Below are positions 1-6,289 of a stretch of DNA of 7,332 nt, piece after piece. The stretch is from the NCBI GenBank assembly GCA_021772595.1, contig JAJFLS010000487.1, positions 1 through 7,332 on the forward strand, written 5' to 3'. The stretch comes from Opitutales bacterium (GTDB taxonomy: Bacteria; Verrucomicrobiota; Verrucomicrobiia; Opitutales; Opitutaceae). Both the position numbers and the translations under genes were made by a program. Numbering within the stretch: position 1 is the first letter of the stretch; the number at the start of each line of letters is the position of its first letter. The notes under the pieces are model-generated. The model was not told where the DNA came from. It saw nothing but the letters and a program-made list of their open reading frames with translations, and made no database searches.

Positions 1-1
1 C

Positions 2-910
2 ACGCTCAATGTAGGCGTCGCTATGGTATGCGGACCGCTCTACACGTAGGTGAAGGCGCTTTTCAACGAATATGGCAAAACCATGATAGCGGCGCCTCCT
101 TCGACGCCCGTTCGGATTATCGGCTGGTCTGGAGTTCCGGATTGCGGCGCGATCGTTCACGCGGCCAAGAACGAAAAGACGGCCAAGCGCGAAGCGGAAG
201 AGAATTTCATCGAAGTCAGAGCGGGCCAGAAAGCGGATGCGGAAGAACGTATGCCGACTTCCCCGGAAAAGCTTTTCGCGGCGATTGCGGCGACCCAGAA
301 GAAGACATTGCGACTGATCCTCAAGGGCGACGTTTACGGTTCGGTTGAGGCGATCAAAAACGCGTTGACTGAAATCGTGAGCGAGAAGGTGCAGCTCGAC
401 GTGATTCGCGCTGACATCGGCGCGATCAGTAAAGGCGACGTGCAGAAGGCCGCCGCCGGCGGGGCGGAGATTATCGGATTTAACGTGAAGACCGAGAACG
501 GCGTGCAGGCGCTTGCCAAGCACGATGCGGTCAAAATCACCAATCACCAGATTATCTACGAACTGCTGGATTTGGTCCGAGAGGACATGGTCGGAATGCT
601 CGATCCGGAATACCGCGAAAACAAGATCGGCGCTGCGGAAGTCCGAGCCGTGTTCCAGGTTGCGAACGGTTCTGTTGCGGGTTGCTTGGTCGTCGAAGGC
701 CGGGTTGTCCTAAATCAGCATGCTCGTCTCATTCGTAACGGCAAGGTGGTCGCGGAACGGAAGATCGATACGCTGCGTCGCGAGAAGGATAGCGCGAAGG
801 AAGTTCGCGCGGGTACCGAGTGCGGTATTCACCTGGAAAATACGAACGACTACAAAGAAGGCGATTTAATCGAGATATACGAGATTCACGAAGTTCGGCC
901 AGAGCTTTAA
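2..910 (+). CDS. infB: Translation initiation factor IF-2, 3' part (5' end outside window; in-frame TAG at 47-49)
   Basis: IF-2 is the GTPase that brings initiator fMet-tRNA to the 30S subunit and promotes subunit joining. The window holds only the part after the G domain. Counting from the GTG at 50 as residue 1, the rest of the domain II beta-barrel covers about 1-55 (STPVRIIGWSGVP at 18-30). Domain III begins near LRLILKGDVYGSVEAI (87-102). The fMet-tRNA-binding domain IV spans about 185-286, with IGAAEVRAVF, GCLVVEG and ECGI. The frame continues upstream of 50 with clear IF-2 sequence (TLNVGVAMVCGPLYT), but a TAG at 47-49 interrupts it where the family would have a sense codon, most likely Lys (YT-K-VKAL). 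The same stretch has GV where GD is usual. Both would be A-to-T changes close to the window edge. The open stretch alone is 50-910 with a GTG and no Shine-Dalgarno. Identity is certain; whether the gene is intact is not. Confidence 0.93.
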
Positions 911-916
911 GTCGCG

Positions 917-948
917 GTTCCGCAGCTGGAGAAATTGCGCTGCGGGAC
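917..948 (+). other. Hairpin in the infB-rbfA gap
   Basis: The arms 917-926 and 939-948 pair over 10 bp with a single G-U wobble (core CCGCAGC / GCTGCGG) around a 12-nt loop. It starts 7 nt after the infB stop. No T-run follows, so it does not look like a classical intrinsic terminator, and rbfA downstream is expected to be co-transcribed. It could be an RNA-processing or 3'-end-stabilising structure, or an attenuator. It sits in the only long gap of an otherwise tightly packed operon. Confidence 0.5.
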
Positions 949-1001
949 GCGTTGCGCCGAATGAGTGAAGTTATAAATCGATAGCCTAGAAATACTATCC
1001 T

Positions 1002-1358
1002 GTGAGCAATCGAAACATTAGAGTTTCCGAGCTGTTGAAACGCGAGATAAGCGATATTCTTCATACGCGCTATCAACGGGAAACTGTTACGATAACGATA
1101 ACGGGAGTCGATGTTTCGCCGGATCACAGCAATGCCAAAGTCTTCTATTCGACATTGGTTCAAGATGGGGACGGAGTTCACGCTCAGCGGTTTCTTGACC
1201 AAGTCGCGAGCAAGGTCCGTTTCGAGCTTGGCAAGCGAATCGTTCTAAAGCGTCTGCCAGCATTGAGCTTTCAATACGATGTGTCTATCGAGCAGGGAGA
1301 CCGCATTAACCAGATTATCGATTCCTTCGATACGACCGGGAGCGACGCGAAAGATTGA
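1002..1358 (+). CDS. rbfA: 30S ribosome-binding factor A
   Basis: RbfA is a small KH-fold protein that binds the immature 30S subunit near helix 1 of 16S rRNA and helps late maturation, especially in the cold. The 118-residue length is typical. Family features are visible in order: RVSELLKREISDIL (7-20), an IT-V-VSPD strand followed by AKVFYS (about 33-50), and the C-terminal LGKRIVLKRLPALSFQYDVSIEQGDRI block (about 76-102). The start is GTG at 1002, giving MSNRNIRVSELL, a normal N-terminus. No Shine-Dalgarno is evident. It lies 91 nt after infB, the commonest neighbour of rbfA. Its TGA stop overlaps the next gene's TTG start by four bases, which points to translational coupling. Confidence 0.96.
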   Translation: MSNRNIRVSELLKREISDILHTRYQRETVTITITGVDVSPDHSNAKVFYSTLVQDGDGVHAQRFLDQVASKVRFELGKRIVLKRLPALSFQYDVSIEQGDRINQIIDSFDTTGSDAKD

Positions 1359-2359
1359 GCGAATATTTCCCAAAATTGACGCCACGCTTTAATGAGCTCG
1401 CGGATAATCTCAACGGCCAGCGTGTTTGCGTAATAGGGCACGCCCGACCGGATGGGGATTGTATCGGTTCGCAACTCGCGGCTACCGGCATGCTCACCTT
1501 GATGGGAATCGAGGCGTTTGCCGTGAATGCGGACCGAATGCCGAAGCCTCTGGGTTATCTGGACGGGTCTGATTCGATCGAGATTATCGATCCGCAAGCC
1601 TTGGATGGAATTCCGATTGTGTATGTGGATTGCGCGGACGAGCGACGCGTGGGACCGAAAACGTCGATTGCGCTTGAGAAGCATCGCCGAATCGCGAACA
1701 TCGATCATCATATTTCGAATACGAATTTCGCCGAGGAGAACCTGGTCGATTCCGGCGCGTCGGCGACTTGCGAAATTCTGGCGGGAATCGCGCTGGATCT
1801 GGATTTGGAATTCGACGCTTCAATCGCCCAGGCACTGTATACGGGAATCGTGACGGATACGGGCCGTTTTAGCTACGCGGCAACCAGCAGTCGAGTGTTC
1901 GCCATTTGCAGCGAGCTTGTGGACCGAGGGGCGTCCCCTCAATCCGCCGCCGAGCATCTTTTCGAGAACGACACCCTGCCGCGTCTCAAATTGCTGGAAC
2001 GCTTTTTGGCATCGCTCGCGTTTGAGTGTGACGGAAAAGTGTGCGTGGGCGAGATAAGACAGAAGGATTTTGTTGATACCGGTACCGCCTATCCGGATAC
2101 GGAAGGTTTCGTCGACTACGCTCGATCAGTGGATGGGGTTTTGGTCGGAATGTTGCTGGAGGAGCGGAAGGGTACGACGAAGTGCAGTTTAAGAGCGCAA
2201 CGAAGCGAGCTTAGAGTTGACCAAGTTGCGGCTCAGTTCGGCGGCGGCGGGCATGCGTGCGCGGCGGCTGTGAGTAGCGGATTACGATTGAACGAATTGA
2301 AGAGAGGCCTCATTGAGGCTTTAGCGGAACGCGTGAAGGAGGCTTCATCGAAAGCGTAA
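1355..2359 (+). CDS. nrnA: DHH/DHHA1 phosphoesterase, NrnA-like (oligoribonuclease / pAp phosphatase)
   Basis: This is a DHH-family Mn-dependent phosphoesterase with the two-domain layout of NrnA. Such enzymes degrade nanoRNAs of 2-5 nt and often dephosphorylate pAp; some relatives cleave cyclic-di-AMP or pApA. Metal-binding motifs appear in order: GHARPDGD (28-35), VDCAD (91-95), IDHH (116-119) and TDTG (167-170). The C-terminal DHHA1 domain carries the substrate-binding GGGGH motif (296-300). At 334 residues it is close to the family norm. The TTG start at 1355 overlaps the rbfA stop (TTGA, 1355-1358). A GGAG sits 12 nt upstream, which is far for a Shine-Dalgarno. DHH phosphoesterases between rbfA and truB recur in several phyla, fitting RNA turnover alongside translation. 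No transmembrane or PAS/GGDEF region is present, so it is not GdpP-like. Substrate preference cannot be read from the sequence. Confidence 0.9.
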   Translation: MSEYFPKLTPRFNELADNLNGQRVCVIGHARPDGDCIGSQLAATGMLTLMGIEAFAVNADRMPKPLGYLDGSDSIEIIDPQALDGIPIVYVDCADERRVGPKTSIALEKHRRIANIDHHISNTNFAEENLVDSGASATCEILAGIALDLDLEFDASIAQALYTGIVTDTGRFSYAATSSRVFAICSELVDRGASPQSAAEHLFENDTLPRLKLLERFLASLAFECDGKVCVGEIRQKDFVDTGTAYPDTEGFVDYARSVDGVLVGMLLEERKGTTKCSLRAQRSELRVDQVAAQFGGGGHACAAAVSSGLRLNELKRGLIEALAERVKEASSKA

Positions 2360-2366
2360 TACGAAA

Positions 2367-3089
2367 ATGAACGAGAAGAAAGATCTAGAGGGAATCTTGC
2401 TAATAGACAAACCGACCGGGCTGACATCGCATGATGTTGTGGACCGCGTGCGTCGAAAGCTGAAAATGAAACGTATCGGACATGCGGGTACGCTTGATCC
2501 GATGGCGACTGGTTTGCTCATCCTGCTCGTGGGGAAGGCGACCAAATTGTCGCAATACCTGATGAGCTTGGACAAAGTCTACGAGGGCACGATCACGCTC
2601 GGCTCGACTACCAACACGTACGATGGAGAGGGCGAAGTTATGACAACCAAGCCGGTTCCCGAACTGACCGATGCCGATGTGCAAGCGACGCTGAATACCT
2701 TTATCGGCGACCAGTATCAAACGCCGCCAATGTTTTCGGCGGTAAAGATAAATGGGCAGCCGCTCTACAAGCTCGCTCGGAAAGGACAAGAGATCGAGCG
2801 CGAGCCTCGGTTTATTAGAATCTCTCGCTTCGACCTTACGCGCTTCGAATCGCCGGAGGTTGATTTCAGTTTGGATTGCACGAAGGGGACCTACGTTCGA
2901 TCGCTAGCGAACGACATCGGGGAGAAGCTCGACTGCGGTGGGTATTTGTCTTCGTTGCGCCGAACCGCCTCGGACCGATTCAATATTAAAGACTCGATTG
3001 AGCTAGAGGCGTTTCAAGAAGCGAGCCACGAAAAAATCTCCAGTATATTGATACAGAAGAGCGAAGTATTGCCTAACACGATACTCTAG
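2367..3089 (+). CDS. truB: tRNA pseudouridine(55) synthase TruB, short form
   Basis: TruB converts U55 in the T-loop of tRNAs to pseudouridine. The N-terminal LLIDKPTGLTSHDVV (11-25) is diagnostic. The catalytic Asp is D44 in GHAGTLDPMATG (38-49). VYEGTITLGSTTNTYDGEG follows at 71-89. QTPPMFSAVKINGQPLYKLAR (118-138) and CTKGTYVRSLANDIG (171-185) complete the active-site region. LSSLRRT at 194-200 is the usual late motif, but the Gly that commonly follows it is Asp here. The protein is 240 residues, against about 314 in E. coli, and ends soon after the catalytic fold, so the C-terminal PUA-type domain is missing or vestigial. Short TruBs are common, so this is not evidence of truncation. The ATG lies 8 nt after the end of the DHH gene, with no Shine-Dalgarno at the usual distance. 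An AAGGAGG lies about 24 nt upstream, inside the preceding gene. Confidence 0.95.
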   Translation: MNEKKDLEGILLIDKPTGLTSHDVVDRVRRKLKMKRIGHAGTLDPMATGLLILLVGKATKLSQYLMSLDKVYEGTITLGSTTNTYDGEGEVMTTKPVPELTDADVQATLNTFIGDQYQTPPMFSAVKINGQPLYKLARKGQEIEREPRFIRISRFDLTRFESPEVDFSLDCTKGTYVRSLANDIGEKLDCGGYLSSLRRTASDRFNIKDSIELEAFQEASHEKISSILIQKSEVLPNTIL

Positions 3090-3102
3090 CTGCAGCGAGC
3101 CG

Positions 3103-4059
3103 ATGGCGACCCCTATCCATTTCAAGAGTCTGGAATCGTTTCGCGCCGAAGCGGGCCGATCCGTACATCTTGCGATAGGCATGTTCGATGGCGTGCACCG
3201 GGGGCATCGGCTAGTCGTGGAATCGGCGATTCGCGCCGCAGCCGAGGAAGATGGACTCGCGGGAGCATTAACCTTTTGGCCTCATCCGAGCCGTTTGTTC
3301 AAGCCGGACAATCCAGTTCCTATGATTCTGAACTCGGAAGTGAAACTTGCGGAGCTCGACAAGCTTCGCATTGATTTCGTGATTGAGGAACCGTTCACAA
3401 AAGCGTTCGCGGCCACAGACTCGTCGCAGTTCGTGGCGATTTTGAAGGAGAAGATTCCAGGCTTGGCGTCCATCCACACGGGCGAGAATTGGCGATTTGG
3501 AAAAGGGCGACTCGGCGATGTGGATTTTCTGAGAAGGATCTCCGACAAAGAAAATGTTCGAGCGAATGCCTTACAGTGTTTGTACGTTGATGGCGAACGA
3601 GTCAGTAGTACGCGGATACGGCACGCTCTGCTGGAGGGAAGGATCAATGACGCGAATCGATTGCTCGGGTATGCGTACGAATCGATCGGAACGGTTGTCG
3701 AAGGAAAACGGGTGGGGAGAACAATAGGAGTGCCGACGTTGAACATGCCGTTCGAGGGGGATCTTGCTCCGAAGTTTGGCGTTTACGCGGTGCGAGCGTC
3801 GCGGGCGGACGGCGATGAGCGTTTGCGCGGAGTGGCGAATTTTGGCGTTCGCCCGACTGTCAACCCTCTGGATAAACCGATGCTAGAGGTTCATTTGCTT
3901 GAGGAATGCCCGTACTCCTATGGGGATCAATTGAGGGTGGAATGGCTGGATTTTATTCGTCCGGAAATGAAATTCGATAGCGTTGATATCCTGAAAAATC
4001 GGATACAAGAGGATATTCAGAAAGCGGAAATTTTTTTCAAGGAATTGCCCGATGGCTAA
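3103..4059 (+). CDS. ribF: Bifunctional riboflavin kinase / FAD synthetase
   Basis: RibF phosphorylates riboflavin to FMN and then adenylylates FMN to FAD in the cytoplasm. The N-terminal adenylyltransferase module shows the HIGH-like GMFDGVHRGH (26-35), FWPHP (58-62), GENWRFGKGR (127-136) and the SSTRIR signature (168-173). The C-terminal flavokinase module has GKRVGRTIGVPTLN (201-214), where PTLN replaces the commoner PTAN. It continues with KFGVYAV (224-230), GVANFGVRPTV (243-253) and LEVHLLE (261-267); E262 matches the catalytic base of the family. The length of 318 residues is normal. The ATG lies 13 nt after truB, without an obvious Shine-Dalgarno. The 3' end overlaps tlyA by 8 nt. truB-ribF adjacency is widespread in bacteria; rpsO, often the next gene, is absent here. 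Confidence 0.96.
   Translation: MATPIHFKSLESFRAEAGRSVHLAIGMFDGVHRGHRLVVESAIRAAAEEDGLAGALTFWPHPSRLFKPDNPVPMILNSEVKLAELDKLRIDFVIEEPFTKAFAATDSSQFVAILKEKIPGLASIHTGENWRFGKGRLGDVDFLRRISDKENVRANALQCLYVDGERVSSTRIRHALLEGRINDANRLLGYAYESIGTVVEGKRVGRTIGVPTLNMPFEGDLAPKFGVYAVRASRADGDERLRGVANFGVRPTVNPLDKPMLEVHLLEECPYSYGDQLRVEWLDFIRPEMKFDSVDILKNRIQEDIQKAEIFFKELPDG
4039..4043 (+). promoter_or_regulatory. Shine-Dalgarno sequence of tlyA inside ribF
   Basis: AAGGA lies within the last codons of ribF, 8 nt before the tlyA ATG at 4052. It is the clearest correctly spaced ribosome-binding site in the window and supports the overlapping start. Most other genes here lack one. Confidence 0.7.
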
Positions 4060-4807
4060 AATCCGACTCGATGAGCTCGTTGTGCAGCGTGGGTTTGCTT
4101 CAAGCAGAAGCGAAGCCAAGGCGCTTATCATGACGGGCAAAGTCCGAGAAGGCGATCGAAGACTCGACAAGCCGGGCGTGAAAGTGAGCGACGAAATCGC
4201 TCTATACGTGGAGGCGGGAAAACGTTTCGTCAGTCGTGGCGGGGAGAAGCTGGAAGGATTCGTCAAAGAATTCGCGCTCGATTTCGAAAATATGAACGTT
4301 CTCGACGTAGGCGCTTCGACGGGAGGCTTCACGGATTGCGCATTGCAGTTGGGCGCGGCGAGCGTCACTTGCGTCGATGTGGGAAGAGGTCAGTTGCATG
4401 GTAAGCTGCGCGACGATCCTCGTATTGAAAATCTGGAGAAGGTGAATGCTCGCTATTTGGAGAAGGGCGATTTGCCGCGTGATTCGTACGAGCGGATCGT
4501 CATGGATCTTTCGTTCATTTCACTGAAAACCATTTTGCCCGCGATTTGGCCGTTTCTGGCGACGGGCGGAATTTTAGTGGCTCTTGTGAAGCCGCAGTTT
4601 GAAGTGGGTAAGCAGATTGCCGACAAGTTTCGCGGCGTCATAAAAGACGAAGCCGAAAGGGCTCGAGCCTTGGCCGAAGTGGAGCGTTTCGCTTTAGAGA
4701 ATTTGGAGGGAGCCGAGCGGATTGGTTGCGTCCCATCGCCAATCAAAGGGGCGGATGGCAATGTGGAGTTTCTGCTGGGGCTGGCGAAGGTTGCGGTGAG
4801 TGGCTGA
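4052..4807 (+). CDS. tlyA: TlyA family rRNA 2'-O-methyltransferase
   Basis: TlyA enzymes methylate the 2'-hydroxyl of C1920 in 23S rRNA and, in the longer TlyAII class, also C1409 in 16S rRNA; loss confers capreomycin resistance in mycobacteria. An S4-type RNA-binding domain covers about 1-58 (MAKIRLDELVVQRGFASSRSEA and a GKVR turn). The RFVSRGGEKL linker (58-67) leads into a Rossmann-fold methyltransferase with the SAM-binding motif VLDVGASTGGFTDCAL (83-98). MDLSFISL (151-158) and LVKPQFEVG (178-186) follow. Residues K66, D152, K180 and E239 align by motif with the K-D-K-E tetrad reported for mycobacterial TlyA. The protein has 251 residues, against 268 in M. tuberculosis. I cannot tell type I from type II reliably. 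The ATG overlaps ribF by 8 nt and has its own Shine-Dalgarno, so it is likely co-expressed with the upstream genes. Mycobacterial TlyA has been called a hemolysin, but the sequence supports rRNA methylation. Confidence 0.93.
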   Translation: MAKIRLDELVVQRGFASSRSEAKALIMTGKVREGDRRLDKPGVKVSDEIALYVEAGKRFVSRGGEKLEGFVKEFALDFENMNVLDVGASTGGFTDCALQLGAASVTCVDVGRGQLHGKLRDDPRIENLEKVNARYLEKGDLPRDSYERIVMDLSFISLKTILPAIWPFLATGGILVALVKPQFEVGKQIADKFRGVIKDEAERARALAEVERFALENLEGAERIGCVPSPIKGADGNVEFLLGLAKVAVSG

Positions 4808-4824
4808 GAGTGGATAATGAAACG

Positions 4825-4893
4825 GGTAGGGAGGACCGGCTCGGTCCTCCGTGTTTATGAGACTTTTGGAGGGCTGAGCCAGTCCTCCCTACC
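4825..4893. repeat. REPIN-like inverted doublet of GTAG-headed palindromes
   Basis: Two 26-bp arms, 4825-4850 and 4868-4893, are inverted copies matching at 23 of 26 positions, separated by 17 bp. Each arm is itself a hairpin. The left one has an 8-bp stem 4830-4837 / 4843-4850 with loop GGCTC. The right one has an 8-bp stem 4868-4875 / 4881-4888, with one G-U, and loop GAGCC. The outer flank of each arm carries GTAG (4826-4829; CTAC at 4889-4892). A GTAG head plus an imperfect palindrome, paired in inverted orientation, is the layout of REP doublets (REPINs) moved by RAYT transposases. No transposase is in the window. The element starts 18 nt after tlyA, so it may also shape the 3' end of that transcript. 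The class is inferred from structure, as no second copy is visible here. Confidence 0.72.
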
Positions 4894-4894
4894 A

Positions 4895-4916
4895 CACGAA
4901 GCTCGTGAATTTCGTG
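4895..4916. other. Small alternative hairpins next to the REPIN-like element
   Basis: CACGA (4895-4899) can pair with TCGTG (4903-4907) around a 3-nt loop. Alternatively CACGAA (4895-4900) can pair with TTCGTG (4911-4916). The two folds exclude each other. The stems are short and could be chance; they lie two bases beyond the larger element and about 100 bp before nadK. The rest of the gap up to 5011 shows no convincing promoter. Confidence 0.25.
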
Positions 4917-5011
4917 GGGGAATGTTTATTTTCGACTGAAAAATTGCTCAGTGGAATTCGGAGTGACTTTCGAAGTTGAAATCGCCTCATCGTCGCGCGA
5001 GGTTTGGCGCT

Positions 5012-5860
5012 GTGCCTGAGAAAACCTCTATCAAGCGACTCGCTTTTGTAACGAATCAGACAAAATCTGGAGCTTCCGAAGTGGTGGATCGTTTGAGAGC
5101 GATTGCCGAAGAGTTGGGTGTGGAGATCCGCGCAACGTCCGAGTTTCCGGTACCAGATGGATTTCTAGACGGGATGGACGCCTGCTGTGTGGTCGGCGGA
5201 GACGGCACTTTTCTGAGCGCAGCTTTGGAATCGACGAAATGGCAGGTGCCGCTCATTGGAGTAAATCGAGGAACCTTGGGCTTTTTGACGACCTACACTT
5301 CGGAGGAGATCGAATCGCTTTTCCCTTCCGTGCTTGAAGGCGAATACCAAATTCGCAGCCGCGGGCTATTGGAGTGCAGCGCGCATGAGAACCACAAGGA
5401 TCTGGCGCTTAACGACGTGATTATAAAATCGCCCGCGGTTAGCAAAATCGTGCACTTGAACGTGTTCGCGAATGATGAATTCGTTACGACGTATGTTTGC
5501 GACGGATTGATATTCAGCACGCCGACTGGCTCGACGGCATACACTTTGTCGGCTGGCGGGCCGTTAGTTCATCCGGATTCAAGGGTGATTTCTCTCACCC
5601 CGATTTGTCCGCATACATTGAGCAACCGATCGATCATCTTTCCTGAGAATGTGGAGCTGCGGGTTGAGAACGCTTATCCGGACGAGCCGTTGCTGGTGGC
5701 GGTGGATGGTCAGCGAAATCTCTCTACCAAGGACACTCCGATCGAGATTCGGCTTTCATCGCAGAGCTTGCCGATCGCCCAGAAAATCGACTATTCGCAT
5801 TTCGATGTCGTCCGGCAAAAACTGAAGTGGAGCGGCGGCTACGCGGGAGACCCGTCCTAG
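5012..5860 (+). CDS. nadK: NAD kinase
   Basis: NadK phosphorylates NAD to NADP, using ATP or polyphosphate. From the GTG at 5012 the protein has 282 residues, a usual length. Visible motifs are FVTNQTKSGA near the N-terminus, the catalytic GGDGTFL (62-68, D64) and NRGTLGFL (85-92). Next come ALNDVIIKS (about 132-140) and DGLIFSTPTGSTAYTLSAGGPLVHP (164-188). LTPICPHTLSNR (about 196-207) completes the NAD-binding core. GAGG lies 9 nt before the GTG. An upstream in-frame TTG at 4976 would add 12 residues (KSPHRRARFGAV) that look unlike coding sequence, although a GGAG lies 12 nt before it, so the start is not settled. tlyA and nadK are neighbours in many bacteria; here the repeat element separates them, so nadK may have its own promoter. 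The TAG stop overlaps the stop of the convergent gene. Confidence 0.93.
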   Translation: MPEKTSIKRLAFVTNQTKSGASEVVDRLRAIAEELGVEIRATSEFPVPDGFLDGMDACCVVGGDGTFLSAALESTKWQVPLIGVNRGTLGFLTTYTSEEIESLFPSVLEGEYQIRSRGLLECSAHENHKDLALNDVIIKSPAVSKIVHLNVFANDEFVTTYVCDGLIFSTPTGSTAYTLSAGGPLVHPDSRVISLTPICPHTLSNRSIIFPENVELRVENAYPDEPLLVAVDGQRNLSTKDTPIEIRLSSQSLPIAQKIDYSHFDVVRQKLKWSGGYAGDPS

Positions 5861-6255
5861 CTTTTCGGCAGGTCGCTGATAGCTGAGGAGAAATCGAAGC
5901 GCACGATTTCCACTTTGCTCGAGCTGAGTTTCGGATTCTTAAGCACGGCGGTAAGCCGAATTTCTTCGAGAACCGCTTTCAATTCTCGAGTGTATTCAAG
6001 ATCTTCGCTCGGACCGTACATGTAGACGAGCCGTTCGTGGGTGTAGCGAATGTACCAGCCTTCGTCGGTCAGTCCGAAATCGGTCACATTGATTCCGGGG
6101 TAGCGCTTCCTGAATTGCCCGTGCGTCATGGTGCCGCTGTCGATCACCGCTTCGAGCGGGTAAACGATCACCTTGGTGGGCTTGAATTGGGCGAAGCTGG
6201 TTCCCGCGAATCCGATGAGAGCAAGCGCTAGAATGGCTAACAGGCGACGGTACAT
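5857..6255 (-). CDS. Exported protein of unknown function, 132 residues
   Basis: I do not recognise this family. Starting at the ATG complementary to 6253-6255, the protein opens with MYRRLLAILALALIGFAGTSFA, a clear signal peptide (basic start, hydrophobic core, SFA cleavage site) leaving a mature protein that begins QFKPTK. The mature part is about 110 residues and cysteine-free, with several aromatics (GWYIRYTHERLVYMYG) and an acidic/basic helical stretch (LEYTRELKAVLEEIR). It looks like a small soluble periplasmic or surface domain rather than a lipoprotein. The frame stays open upstream to an ATG at 6325-6327, but that would bury the signal peptide behind 24 residues and overlap the preceding gene, so 6255 is preferred. 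No Shine-Dalgarno is seen. It lies 34 nt downstream of the Gly-rich gene, probably in one transcript, and converges on nadK with overlapping TAG stops. Confidence 0.8.
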   Translation of the reverse strand: MYRRLLAILALALIGFAGTSFAQFKPTKVIVYPLEAVIDSGTMTHGQFRKRYPGINVTDFGLTDEGWYIRYTHERLVYMYGPSEDLEYTRELKAVLEEIRLTAVLKNPKLSSSKVEIVRFDFSSAISDLPKS

Positions 6256-6289
6256 TGGCTGTTGATTATTCGAAAGTTGGATTCTTGAG

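Noticed and set aside
28..348. 106-residue plus-strand frame over the infB amber codon
   Set aside because: It is in a different frame from IF-2 and has no family resemblance; the IF-2 frame continues on both sides of the stop, so a frameshift is not the explanation.
971..998. Promoter-like TTATAA and TACTAT ahead of rbfA
   Set aside because: The match to a -35/-10 pair is weak and would place transcription start at the rbfA start codon; co-transcription with infB explains the gene better.
729..1202. 157-residue open frame on the minus strand
   Set aside because: It lies opposite the infB 3' end and rbfA, both firmly identified. Its Arg/Ser-rich translation has no recognisable motif, so it is a shadow frame.
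5890..5910. 7-bp palindrome GAAATCG / CGATTTC just after nadK as a terminator
   Set aside because: The stem is AT-rich, no T-run follows in either direction, and it lies in coding sequence of the convergent gene.
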